From positions 248,001-312,000 of the forward strand of contig JAADJZ010000034.1 in the NCBI GenBank assembly GCA_011032825.1: a stretch of DNA of 64,000 bases. Direction: 5' to 3'. The DNA is from Massariosphaeria phaeospora. Taxonomy: Eukaryota > Ascomycota > Dothideomycetes > Pleosporales. Shown here piece by piece: positions 34,301-45,685 of this stretch; within the stretch, counting starts at the first letter, position 1; every line of letters starts with the position of its first letter. The notes under the pieces are model-generated. The model was not told the origin of the DNA. It saw only the letters and a program-made list of their open reading frames with translations, and did not search any database. Both the position numbers and the translations under genes were made by a program.

Positions 34301-34904
34301 GGTGACCGGCACGAGGTCCGACAACAGTACATTCCCATTTTCTGGGACCAGCTTGTCAAGAAGTTGTCTGAAGAAGGTAAAGAAGCTGTGCCAGAGCTCA
34401 TTGAGCTCATGGATAGCTACTTCTTGACAAGAGACGACTTCGACGCGATCATGGAACTGGGCGTGGGTTCTATGGCTCAGGAGAAGGTCAAAATCGAGAC
34501 GCAGGCCAAAGCGACCTTCACGAGACTGTAAGTGCTGCTCCTCCTTTCAATCTATAACTATCTAACTCTTTACTAGGTACAACCAGCAGTCCCATCCTCT
34601 ACCTTTCATGAAAGCAGCCAATACCGCCGCACCCAAGAAGGCTGCAAAAGAGAAGCCCGATCTCGAAGAAGCCATCGAAGCCTCCGACGAAGGCGAAGTC
34701 GTGGAAGAGGCCAAGGACGAGGAAGAAGCGGACCTCACTAAAGACAAGTACGTCAAGCAGCCTAAGAAAAAGGCCGCCGCGAAGAAAGTGCAGCCGCAGA
34801 AGTCGAAGGGTAAGAAACGTGCGGCTGCTGACGATGATGAGGATGAGAGCGAGGAAGACGTCAAGCCGACAGCAAAGGGCAAGGGACGGCCGAAGAAGAA
34901 GTGA
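31321..34904 (+). CDS. rfc1: Replication factor C large subunit (RFC1)
   Basis: Exons are 31321-31398, 31586-31680, 31729-34527 and 34577-34904. Lengths sum to 3,300 nt, giving 1,099 aa, similar to other fungal RFC1 proteins. The N-terminus starts MPTDIRSFFGGG and leads into a long acidic/basic tail. A BRCT domain follows at about residues 360-445 (LAGLTFVFTGVLERWG). The AAA+ core has Walker A HGPPGIGKTT near residue 565 and Walker B LVLIMDEVDGM near 635. The C-terminal RFC1 domain is followed by a Lys-rich tail (PKKKAAAKKVQ). RFC1 loads the PCNA clamp onto primer-template junctions together with RFC2-5. Introns 2 and 3 can be partly read through in frame, so a longer read-through protein must not be taken as the true start region. 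Confidence 0.93.
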
Positions 34905-35388
34905 ACGGGAATTTCATGTCTCGTCGGTCTTTGTACGGAGTGAAGTGTCGATGCATGTATGGATTTAACTGCACAGCGTTATAGGGAGTCTGGGCGACTC
35001 TATGGGTATTTCTTGCTTGATAGTTCGGGGCTCTGGGCTGACCTATGCGTGTACTGTATCGGGCATTTCGGAGTGCGAGATTATGGCTGGATAGGATGCT
35101 GTAAGGTAGCGAGTATTACAGCTTCTTTACATATACGATACTACTGCGCAGACAAGGATTGTTTGAGCATTTGTAAGAATAGGTTGCTAAGCATCACAGT
35201 CTGTACTCTTCGCACAGTGGATATACGCTTGTGGACATGAGGGCTCTCCGACGGGAACTCGCGTACCCACTACGACACAATTTATTCACGTCTTCGATAC
35301 TAATAGTAATCGGCTTAGAGACTATATCGAAAACATCGCGTAACAATCCACCCACGCCTGATACTCTCGCTCAGCTCCTAAAGCACCA
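34905..35388. other. Convergent 3' region
   Basis: rfc1 and the rhodopsin-domain gene end towards each other here. No ORF or RNA gene is recognised. Confidence 0.5.
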
Positions 35389-36643
35389 TTAGAATTCCTG
35401 CCGCCGCTCACGAGTACTCGATATGTTCGTAAGCGGGTACTCATCTTCGTGGGTAATTGTGATCTCTTCATCAATACGAATGAACCGCTGCTTGTTTCCA
35501 CTGCTTCCAATAGTGCCAGGGTTACTGTTATGCACTTTCGCTAGGCTTGGAGCTGGCGCAGTGCTTCGCGAAATGCCTCGCAACCGGCTGATAAATCTTG
35601 TTTGCACAATCTTGCTAACGACAGGCTGGAGCATCGGCAGACATGCATTGATGGTGCCACAGCAAGGCTCCAACACACTATATATGCCATCGGGTAGTAC
35701 GCTGTACGAATAGTCCACGTAGTTCAGACGGGCGATCGAGCTGGTTCGGATGGCGGATAGAATGCAAATACTGGGAATGTGCATGTCAGCCGCTGGTTCA
35801 ATCATCAGTCATGATGTCACACTTACAGGAAACCGAGACCGAATATAATTATAAGTGGGATCTTCTTCTTCTGGTTCAAATGCAGTCTCCACAACATGGG
35901 CATCGGGAGTGCGAAGATGATGACATCGATGCTCATGTTGATGATGGCTGAGGCGAGAAAGGGGGATCGCTGAGTGCTGCAGCGGCCACCGGGAATTGTT
36001 TTATCCCAGTTGAAAGCCACTGGCCTACAGGTAAGGAGGTTCTGCACGCAATTCGTGACACAGTATCCGATAGTGAGAAAGGTGACGGCGTAACTAGCAT
36101 ATCGGAATCTTCTCGTCTTGAATATGACCATGTAAAGGTGTATAATGGATAGTTTGACGAATGTATTCGCGAGAGTCCACAATAGAGCCAAACCAAGCGT
36201 CACCTAGTACTGTAAGGAATTTGGGATAGCGAGTTGTGCAACGACATACCTTCGCTAGAGTTGGGTACAAGGCCAGGGCCTCTTGCTGGTGACGACCAAC
36301 TCCACCGTATATCACACCTACTCTTCGTGAGCTCATCAAGTAAGGGGTGAAGAGGTCGCTTCTCATACCAACGATAGTCAGAACAGCATTCGCGACCGCA
36401 AAGATCTAGCAATCGTCAGTAAATCCCCACTTGGCAGATATTGAATCAACTCGAAAGCAGTATTCTAGATGAACATACAGCACCAATGAGTATAAGATAA
36501 TCATTGAGTTCCAGCTTCTGACGGAGCTTTTGTCTTGCCCACAGACGAAGTGCAACTGTAAGCACGGTGAGAGGAATGAATATAGACGCGATCACAATCA
36601 ACGCGATGCCACCGCCGACTGGACGTAAAGAGGTGAGCGGCAT
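35389..36643 (-). CDS. Rhodopsin-domain (PTH11/SAT4-type) integral membrane protein
   Basis: Five exons (36643-36479, 36405-36369, 36317-36250, 36203-35827, 35770-35389) sum to 1,029 nt, giving 342 aa. Four introns of 46-73 nt have GTATGT/GTATGA/GTAAGT donors. Seven membrane segments can be followed, starting with GGIALIVIASIFIPLTVL. Family hallmarks include the IYGGVGRH loop and the cysteine-containing CRPVAFNWD...GGRC loop. LPMPMLWRLHLNQKKK then precedes the sixth helix. The C-terminus is a ~90-residue cytosolic tail rich in Ser and charged residues. Fungal proteins of this fold include receptor-like PTH11 relatives and many members of unknown role. No ligand can be inferred. The ATG at 36643 precedes the first helix; an in-frame TTG lies 15 nt upstream. 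Confidence 0.85.
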
Positions 36644-38079
36644 GGTGAAGCCGGTCAAGGTCGTAGACGGTTGATAAAGCCCACGGTGAGGGGGCTAGCT
36701 CACAAGGCGGGAGTCATCCCAATAAAGCATTCAAACGCCGCAATGATTAATACATCACGAAGCATCCCAGGTAGTACATAACAGATTGAACACGGAGAGG
36801 GAACCCACAGCTGATCTTGCCGGATCTAGAGGAAAGAGGCGAGCGGGAGGGAGGGAGGGAGCGGCGCGAGACGCTCTGCATGAAGCGGACGGGAGACTCA
36901 ACCAATTGATGGTACTGGGATGCCTGCTAATCTGAATAAACTCGTGCAGTATTCCACAGGCGCAGTTGGCATGCGGCGTAGACGTGGTGCCAGTTTCCCT
37001 TGTCTGGGGTGACATCAAGAACGAGTCCGACCAGCCGAAACGATATGCAAGGCGTCGAACATACACACCAGTGACAGAACGTACAGAGTCTTCTCTGACG
37101 ATAAACTTGCAGCTTCAGTCGTCTTTTTTGCAGGGGAGTGTAGTACCGCGATTTGGAATACGCAGCGTTCCTAATATATGTTGCGGTTATAAGGAGAAGC
37201 AGATCACGTAATGGTGTTCTGGCGCTACTTCCTCACTTATCGAGTACCTCTTACCTCAGCTGTATCATAGATACGTCATGTAAATAGACCCTGCTGCTGG
37301 CCCTTCGAGAGGGCAGCACGAACACAACAACAGAACACGACAATACACAATACTCTGTTTTACTGCCTTGTGCACTCACCCTTTGACAACTGCATACCTT
37401 TACCGCGACAATATATGCAGGGTGGTGGCGTAGCCATTCTAGAAATCGAGCTGTGCCGCACCACATCATTGTGGCGAACGCATCCCATCACATGATAACA
37501 GTTCCCGATCCGGAGCAATATGTGATAGCTTCGCAGTACCAGGCGGTGCTTGTCTACAGGGAAAGGGTTTTAGCATGGTCATTGTTGGTCTCAGTCCCTG
37601 CCTCCTGCATGAGACACTGCGGCTGCCACCGCAAACTGACAGGACGTTCATTTCCTCCCAATCATAATACACCATCTCTTGTTGGACAGGTCTGAGGGCG
37701 CTAAACGGATGTCTCTGATGGATTCTGGTCCCGTTATGTTCGGTTTAGGATATCATATTCGCTGTCTTTCTTCACGCTGGGTGGCTTCCTGGGGTCCTTG
37801 AAATTTGATTGAGAGTAATCAGACTCCGGGGAAGACAACGCATCTTTAGCAACAGCAATGCACACCCGAATGTTGCTATGTATATATTGACCAGACGTAC
37901 AGGTACTCTGCACGAGATAAACAGCTGATCAGATGTAGAAGAAGACCTCATTGATCGCTACGAGGGCGAGTAGTCCAAAAAAGGAAACACTAATGCCCAA
38001 GGATTGCGCAAAGCAGCAATCGAATCATTCCGGACGCGGGAAGCCATAATCTTTCATCTAACTACTTTGTTATTACTCG
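36644..38079. other. 1.4-kb intergenic region
   Basis: It contains the promoter of the rhodopsin-domain gene and the 3' side of the dehydrogenase gene. A G/A-rich run (GGGAGGGAGGGAG) lies near 36845. No supported gene is present; small frames here show no family features. Confidence 0.5.
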
Positions 38080-39358
38080 TCAGAAAGTGAACGTCTCTCC
38101 CGTAAGCTTCTCACTAAGAGCCCAGAGCTTATCCGCGTCAGCGTCATTGTTCACATAGTCGCGCGTTTCGGTAAAAATCGCGTTGTCGACGATGAACGCA
38201 GCCGGTTTGTCTACTTCAATTAGCGGACACATCGCCCGAAATACCATTGATAACCTCACCTCTGAGCTCCGGATTGAGGGCGGTGAACAGAACTACGCCA
38301 GCGGCTTGCTTGAGCGTGACCGGATTGGCGTGTTGCGGCAACGGTTGCCCTATAAAAGTACACATTAATACCGCTGCGCAGTAACAGGCACGAGCGAGAT
38401 ATTCACCATTGTTTCGCTCAATGGCGAGCGCGAAAGCTTCTCCAAAATACGCTTGATCGATTGCGGAATTGGCAAGGAGTTGACTTTCGAGAGTGACTAG
38501 AATTCCATCAGCTAGCAATCATGTGTAAGGCCTATGTTGCAGATTACCACCGGGATGAGCGATCAAAACTGCAACATCTTTGCCCTTTAGACGATTGGCG
38601 AGGCCACGCGTGCCCAGGAGTTGGGCGGATTTCGCCTGACCATAGCCCTTCCAGCCGTTGTATTTCTCACCGTTCTGTCCAGATAAGGTTAATTTCGTGG
38701 AATTACTAAATGGAGACTGGAGAGTACCGAACATACCTGGAAGTTGATGTCCTCAAAATTGATGTCAGCCATTGTGTAACCTATACTACCCACGTTTAGA
38801 ATGACTCCGCTGGACGAGACAACACCCTTCTTGAGGAGTAGATTAGTGAACAAGAAGTGGCTCAGGTAGTTGATAGCGAACTGGCTCTCCACACTGTCTT
38901 CTGACAAGACAAAGCTGCGAGTGGCCATAACGCCAGCGTTATTGATCAGGAAGTCGACGGTCTTGGTGATAGCTTCAACTGACTCGACAACTTTCCGGAC
39001 GGACTCGTGGCTGGCAAGGTCGAGCTGCACAATCATGACTCGCACCGCCGGATTGACTTGCTTGATCTCATCGCAGATTGGGGAGATCTTTGCGGCATCG
39101 CGACCTGCGAGAATGAGGAGCGAGGGCGATGCTGAGGCTAGTGAGATGGCTGCTTGAGCACCAATGCCGTTCTTACTGGGCCCCGTGATTAGGACTGGAA
39201 GGATTGCCTCTGTTAGTGTATGATTGCGGAAACACTAGATAGAAAGACAAAGAGGCAAACAGACAGAGCGGACACCACTCACATGTTTTACCCTTGGCCT
39301 CAGCGCCGAAGACATTGAGAACGTCGACGTCGGTCGTATTGATGTCGAAGGTTGCCAT
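38080..39358 (-). CDS. Short-chain dehydrogenase/reductase
   Basis: Six exons (39358-39283, 39194-38737, 38674-38548, 38496-38407, 38349-38260, 38210-38080) sum to 972 nt, giving 323 aa. All junctions keep phase. The nucleotide-binding motif is FLITGPSKNGIGAQAA (TGxxxGxG). FLINNAGVMA gives the NNAG motif. A serine in LNVGSIGYT and the YGQAK motif give the Ser-Tyr-Lys catalytic set. HPGVTLESQ follows as expected. It resembles the WW-domain-oxidoreductase/retinol-dehydrogenase-like SDRs of fungi. The substrate is unknown, and NAD(P)H choice cannot be read safely. There is no signal peptide, so it is probably cytosolic. The last intron (38211-38259) has an internal alternative donor that would give only 34 nt. 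The 49-nt version fits the family better. Confidence 0.87.
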
Positions 39359-39896
39359 AACGATTGGACAAAATGAAGCACTAGTGATTACGGCTAAGTA
39401 AAGTTGAAATGTGAATGGTTGTTACTTGATGATGAGGCGCACGAGAGACCTATTAAATATCCCGTACGCCAGACGTGTGTGACGGGATTATGACCACGCC
39501 ACATGCGAGTCTCGAGCATCCCAGTGCTGTATACGTTACACGGATGCTGGGACATGCAGGGTTTGAGCTCCTTATTACCCATTCACTGCGCCGCCTGCGC
39601 GCATATGGCGTAGACCGCAGTCCGCAGGCACAGCATACACCGAGTAGCCTACCTTTGCCTTCGGCTAGAGTCTGCTGCCGCTGCTGTAAATCCAAGGTAA
39701 TTAAATGCTGTTAGAATCCGATATCATGGCGTGTCATGTGTAGGGTGGGTGTTGGAGGGGGGGAATAAAGGGTTGGGCGTCACGTGATGAATGGGTCAGT
39801 GCTACAAGGTGTTGTGTTTGTGAGAAGATAGTCTTGAATGCGTTGGTTTTCTTATCGGGCGATGGCTTGCTGGAAAACATAGAGTAGTGAGGCAGT
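39359..39896. other. Divergent/terminal spacer
   Basis: This is the 5' flank of the dehydrogenase gene and the 3' flank of the next minus-strand gene. No other gene is supported. A possible extra terminal exon of the neighbouring gene is described in that gene's entry. Confidence 0.4.
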
Positions 39897-41811
39897 TTAC
39901 TTACGGGACATAGGCACTGCGCCTTCTACTTCTCCGCCACCACTACCACCACTACCAGCAATCCGTGGCGATTCCGGCGACGGAAACACTGTCATAGAGC
40001 GCAGCTCTGCAATAAAGTCCTCGTCGAAGAACCGGGCCTCCTCATCGTCATGTGGCCCCTGCGGCAACGGCTCGGGCTCTTCGCCGTCCTCCCACCACTC
40101 CGTCGCGTTCGTATACGAAGACACGGCATTCTGGCGGTTTTGCGCGTCAATTTCGTGCCGGTTTGGCACGTCTGGGAGGGTTTAGTTTAGCTTTTGTTTT
40201 TAAGGTGGGTTTGGTCACGGGTTGGTTGTTCAGGGGGATGGGATTGGATATGGGTATGCGGATAATATACTTGCCTAGCATGTTCTGCGCCTGGGTTCTT
40301 TCGCGGTCTTCGACGGCTTGGCTTGTAGGGTCGTTGGAGTAGCTCGGTGTGGGTTTGGATCGCGGCGATGCTTCGGACGCTTCGCGCTGCTCGACGGCGT
40401 GGCTGTGCGGCGTTGCTTTGTAGGTCGGCGGCTGCACCGCGCTGCCAGGGTCAATGGCCTCGTCGGCCACGGGGGAATGAATGTGTAGCTCGGGAATTCC
40501 AGGTGCAGGTCTCGTGGGCGCGGACCGCGTAGGAACAGCTGGTGTGGCCGCAGCAGCTGCTCTGGCTTGCATGTCCTCGAACGCTCGCACTTGGGCTTCG
40601 GCTTCATGCCGCGCTTTTGCTTCTTCCCATGCGGCTTCTTGGGCGGCAAGGAGCTCGGCAGAGGACATGCCGCGCGCGGTCGAAGCTACTCCGTGCCGCA
40701 GAGGAACGTCACTCGTTTCTTCTTCTTCTTCGGACTCGCTGTCTCCGTCCGCGCTGTCGTCTTCCTCGGAGTTTTGATCTCCTTCTGAGTTGTCTTCTCC
40801 TTCTGCCTCGGAACTTCCTTCGGAGTGTTTGTGGAATGTGGAGCTACGGTAATCTTTAGCGTTAGCATTCCCTCTGCTCTCACCCACATAGCAAGCCTCA
40901 CCCTTTTCACCATCCTTCCCAGCATCCTTCGCAGCCGCCTTCGCAGCCACCTTCTCCGCTTTCAACTTCGCACGCCGCTCCTCGAACGATCCCCGCGCTC
41001 TGCGCTCCTCCCTCCGCTCCTGCAGAGCTTTCTCTGCTTTCACATAGTCGTGGCATTTCTTGAAGTGCGAGCCGAAACCCAGCATAGGGCCGAGTTTGGG
41101 CTTGTACACGGGAGGAGGGCCCATGGATGCCTCGCGCCAGCCTTTGCTCGTGCGAATCAGGGGTCGGCCGTCAGAGCCGAACCTCTGGGAGTCTACTTTG
41201 GGAGGCAATCGTGAGGGGGTTGAAGATGGCAAGGGTTGTCTATCGCGGGTGCGATCCCGTCTGTGGGGTCTTGGTGCAGGACTCGCATCTTCTTTGTGCT
41301 CGTTTCGATCTGGATCTTTGATTGTCCCAGGAGGACCGGCGCCTCCGCTCATCATGTAAAGAGGACCTTGGCTCGGGTTGCCTTCAGAAATTAAGGCATC
41401 GAATTCGCGGTTCTCCCGCTCCCTCCTCCGGTGCAGGTAGTCGGAGTCATCGTAATCTCGTTGAGCAGGGCGGTCTTCGTTGTGTTCGCCGGATCGATGC
41501 CGGGGGCGCTCACGAGAGATGCTGCGTTCCCGTTCACGTGATCTATCCCGATGCCCTCGAGAGTGTTTGTGATGCCGCCCCCGCGATTCGTCATGATCTT
41601 CATGTCGACCGTGCTTAGAGCGGTCCTTCCTAGCTACCTCTCGATCTTTCTCCATACGAAGTCTGAGAATCTTTATCTCTTCGACTATGCCCTCAAGTAT
41701 AAGTCGGCTGGTACTCGCTTCACTGAGCTTTGGGTTGCGAGGTCTCTCTCCTTGTAGAAGTCCACGGGTACGTTCTTGTGTTTCTCGGCGTCGCTTCTCT
41801 GAGTCTGACAT
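39897..41811 (-). CDS. Arg/Ser/Glu-rich nuclear-type hypothetical protein
   Basis: Exons are 41811-40275 and 40171-39897 (1,812 nt, 603 aa), joined by a 103-nt intron with a GC donor (AG|GCAAGT) and a CCCAG acceptor. The N-terminus MSDSEKRRRETQERTRG is followed by a helical stretch and an RS/RE-like region (HRDRSRERERSISRERPRHR). The centre has SKGWREASMGPPPVYKPKLG and a charged coiled-coil (KALQERREERRARGSF). A long acidic run (EEDDSADGDSESEEEEE) follows. RS/RE regions are typical of RNA-processing proteins, but no RRM, helicase or other domain is present. The role is unknown. The second exon ends SRK-stop. A GTAAGT immediately before that stop could instead start another intron leading to a short final exon near 39800. 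Confidence 0.7.
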
Positions 41812-43864
41812 TGTGCAAGTGCTCGCAAGGGTCTAATACAGTCCTTAGAAAACAGAAGAAGAGTGTGAGAACTGTGCATAGTGAAATATTTGAACGCGTG
41901 GGACTTAAGACTGGGCTTGCTTGAATTAAAAAATTGAATACACAAAAGAAACGTTGGCGATTGAGTGCGCATAAGATATGAATGCGAACGAACGCGAACA
42001 TTCAGGGGGTGTTTGCGGAATATATAACGGTTCGCTAGCCATTTGTTTGCGAGCGATGCTGCCACTTCTTCAACAAACAAATTTCTGTGAAGTCGACTGC
42101 GAAGTGTACCAGAACAAACCCATGACGTTAGCGCATACGAAATATGCAAACCTCTCTAAAACGTGTCCCTGTGAAGCTGGTGACCACGTCAACTGACCTA
42201 AATAAGGATACCGAAAATCTAGTTCTCTCGGGCCTTACAGTTTTGGTACATTAACATTCGTGGTACAAAGACGGATTTTGCGCATAGTCGTGTCAAAGTC
42301 GTAATATCTAAAATGATCAGACGTGCATGTATCCGAGTAGAGGGGCGTCTAGAGCGACATATGACAAAGGGTGAAGAATGCGAAGCCCGTGAGTGCCCTG
42401 TCCGTGATTACGAAACCGTAGAATCTTGGCTCGCTATGCTAGCTTGGGGAGGTGTTTAAACTGCGTAGGGTTGCTTTGATGGTGTTGAGATGACGGGCGA
42501 ACGTGACGTTGGCATTCCGGACTTACGCCGGCCCGGCTATGTTAGCGCAATCTATGACGAGCACCCACACGTGACCATTTACTTCGTCATCACCTTGCTC
42601 ATCTTCCACGCCATGGAGCCAGCAGAGAGTTAAATATTCAATTGAAATGCACAGCAAATCGCTCCATGGGTAGCTTATTAAATAGCCCAATTCACCTACG
42701 CGGTTTGAATAGGCTCTGCTTGAAAAGTCTATGACGTTATAAGCTGTATCGTGCATACCAGCGAAGCGAACGACGGCAGATTTCCTGTTCGGATGCGTGG
42801 GTCAGTAAGTACACGGCTTAGCAGCTCTCTATCTGTATTGGACGCTGTCAAGTGTACTACCTAGTACAAAGAAACAAGGATAGTATGTAGGTCCTTGGGA
42901 AAACACAGGGCGATGATTATTTTTGATCAAACAAGTCAACAAGAGCCTTTAATCGACATATAGGGCAACCTCGTGAAACAGCTCTCTTGCAAACGAGTAT
43001 GAACGTACGAAGGATTAATGCGCTATCTCCTTCTGCGATCGATCTTCAGGGCAACTGTAGACACCGTACGGAGTACCTGGCATCCAATCAACATCGCCGG
43101 AATTCTCCGCCCACCTTCTCATCGACTGCCAAACTTCCTCCCCTCTGCTCCAAATATATCTCCCTGCTCCTCCATCTAGATCTTTGCAACAATGCAGGAC
43201 AACCGCGGAGAAAATGCTCTCCCCACCACTCACGAACCCCACAGTTACAGCCCGCATTCTAGATCGTCCCATCAGCCCCTCGCTTCGCGCACTCATATAC
43301 ACGAGCTACGCCGATCGCTGCCGCATGGCCCTCGCTTCGGCGCCACCACTGCCACACCAATAGCCTGCGCCACACTCGCCACACGACCCGCGTTCCAAAA
43401 TCCGGTTTTGCTGCTTGTCCGATACGCATGGCCCTGCTAAATGCCATGCTTTTCCCCTACCCGAGGACCCTGATCGGCGCGATCATCACGACTTGTTACC
43501 GAGAGCGGCGGAGGGCTATGGTGTCAGTGGAGTGTGGGCCAGCGGCCAGCCGTTGCCGTTGTTGCGCCATTGCGTCGTTCTGACAGCCAGACCAGACGGC
43601 AGCCCGGTTGCTGCACGGGCAGACAGGGGGGTGCGGTGATGTGGTAATGGGCGGTCGGTGGGTGGGATAAAGAGAAGTTGGCCACCGCGCGATTGCGGGT
43701 TTCTGGCTTGCTTCTGGAATTGATGATTATGAGGCTTTCGTAGCAGCTATTCTGTCGCATTCACATACACACACGCTACGTTTTGTGAGAGTTCTTTCGT
43801 GCTGGTTCATCTTTATATCGTTGATTTTTCTCGATCTGGACACCAATCCGTCACTGGTGACGTT
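41812..43864. other. 2-kb divergent intergenic region
   Basis: The minus-strand R/S-rich gene and the plus-strand membrane protein gene start away from each other here. I see no coding region, tRNA or repeat that can be defended. Short frames at about 43196-43440 are Ser/His/Pro-rich and probably leader or chance sequence. Confidence 0.5.
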
Positions 43865-45413
43865 ATGCCGTCATCTATCAAAGTTCTGGTCGCGGGCGGA
43901 GCGCTGGTGGGAAGTGTGCGGAGTGCGGTATTGAGGGCACCTACGCCAGTTATCACGCCGGCACCGAAAGTCACAGAAATAGACGGGGTTGTAAAGAGGC
44001 AGGATGTCAATCCGTAAGTCGTCCTGCAATCTACCTGCCAATTCACCAATTCTTCAATCTAACGGGTTTCGCAGTATCCGGCTCGCAGCAGTTCTCTTTA
44101 CTGCATTACCAGAATCACTCCGCGATGTCGTCGTCACGAATCTTCCTGCCATGTCGAGCGTCTTGGACAAGCAGTTCCTCGACAACAACAAGCCGGACTG
44201 GTTCCTCGACCTCCCGAGCGACATACAAACCTATCTGGTTAAACAATTCGGACCTGAGACCGCGTGGCCGACGGAAGCTCCTACGAGCTCAAAAGGCGAT
44301 GCTTCATCTTCAGGAACGACGTCGGCTGTGTCGGCCACAGAGTCGTCAGGAAGTTCAATTGCAACATCGTCGCCGTCAGCATCAGAAGAATCCTCAGCCT
44401 CTCAAACCTCAGCATCCGACCCAGACTCCCCGCCATCATCCAATTCAGGCCTCTCGAAAAGCTCCAAAGTCGGACTCGGCGTTGGCATACCCCTAGCTCT
44501 CCTGACTGTCGCTGCAGTCGCCTTAGCATGCTGTTTCTTACTCCGTCGTCGTCGCCGCAGACATATGAATGGGACCATCCCCCCATCGTCACCAGGCTTC
44601 ATCCCCCGCTTCGCGTTCCAGGAAAAATCGGCGGATCGTATGGACTATCGTGCTCCACTGAACCCCGATTTGGAATATTCCTCGCGTGACATGCACCAAA
44701 CAAACTGGGACGACGACGGTATCGATCCCGAAGATATCGCAGCGAGTCCAACAAACGCCATCAACCAAAGGCCAGTATTGGCCCCTGTATACCACACGCA
44801 CAGCTCCAATCGTGCAAGAGGGACACGGACAAGCTATACGAGCCTGCACTCGGTAGCTGAGCTCTCTGAACCGGACGATATGCATCTACCTCCCGTACAA
44901 TCGCGACACAGTCCGCCGCGTGGTCTCATACCTGCATCTCTGCCGACTGGAGCGCAAGTGAAGAGAAAGCCAGTACCGTCAGTGGACTATAGTCCAGCTG
45001 CCCAAGCAGCGTCACAAACGCTGCAGCGCCAGACCATGCCCGACCATCGGAATAGCGGCTCCACTGGCTTCGGCAGCAGCTATGGCAGTAGTTCAAGCGG
45101 ACTCATTTCGTATACCTCCACCGGCAGCAATCTCGGAAATCACACGGAAATAACGTCACAGGCCGCTCCTGTCATAGATCAGCCTAGATCGAGTAACCCG
45201 TTCAGCAACGATCATGCTTATACCGAAGATTACGGTCCCGAATACCACCACGGATACGCTGACGCTGGGAACGGCACGTACGGAGGTCACCCGAGCCTGT
45301 CGCAGTACCCTACTGCTCCGCGTAGCTCGAAGACAGAATGGCCTCTTCAAAACACAGGAACGAATCACAAGAGGGACAAAAGCCCGCTTTGGGACCGCGT
45401 GTACGAAGGATGA
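43865..45413 (+). CDS. Secreted-domain/one-TM protein with Ser-rich stalk
   Basis: Exons 43865-44013 and 44075-45413 (1,488 nt, 495 aa) are joined by a 61-nt phase-2 intron with CTAAC branch. The first ~25 residues (MPSSIKVLVAGGALVGSVRS) form a signal peptide. A short folded domain follows (RLAAVLFTALPESLRDVV... to about residue 130) and then a Ser/Thr-rich stalk likely to be O-glycosylated. One membrane span, VGLGVGIPLALLTVAAVALACCFLL, is followed by RRRRRR. The cytosolic tail is long and disordered with Tyr and Ser. This layout matches fungal surface proteins and sensor-like proteins (Mid2-like architecture), but there is no WSC Cys pattern. The function is unknown. Confidence 0.75.
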
Positions 45414-45685
45414 TGTGAGGGATGACGTGAATGACTCTGTTCAAAGCACGGTTCCTTTTGTTGTACACGATACCATATTGAGCATGGGGAAAAGGCGCAC
45501 TGGATGGTTGATTTTTATTTTTGTTGTGTGTATTTCGGGTTCGCGATGATACACAGCGCACACTAGCGCATCGGCGCAAGATCTATTATGTTCATCATAT
45601 CAATGTACGATTATGAGGTTCACTTACCTTCATCGCTACCACCCGTTTCGGTGGGAAGATGTAAAACAATGAATCAATTCAACAC
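45414..45685. other. Convergent 3' spacer
   Basis: This is a short gap between convergent genes; nothing recognised. Confidence 0.4.

Noticed and set aside
38211..38244. 34-nt last intron of the dehydrogenase gene using the internal GTATTT donor
   Set aside because: It is too short for a fungal intron. The upstream GTGAGG donor gives 49 nt, and the resulting junction (PELRDKPAAF) fits the family better.
44264..44689. Second gene overlapping the membrane protein gene in another frame
   Set aside because: It follows from the Ser-rich codons of the stalk and tail. No start context or motif supports it.
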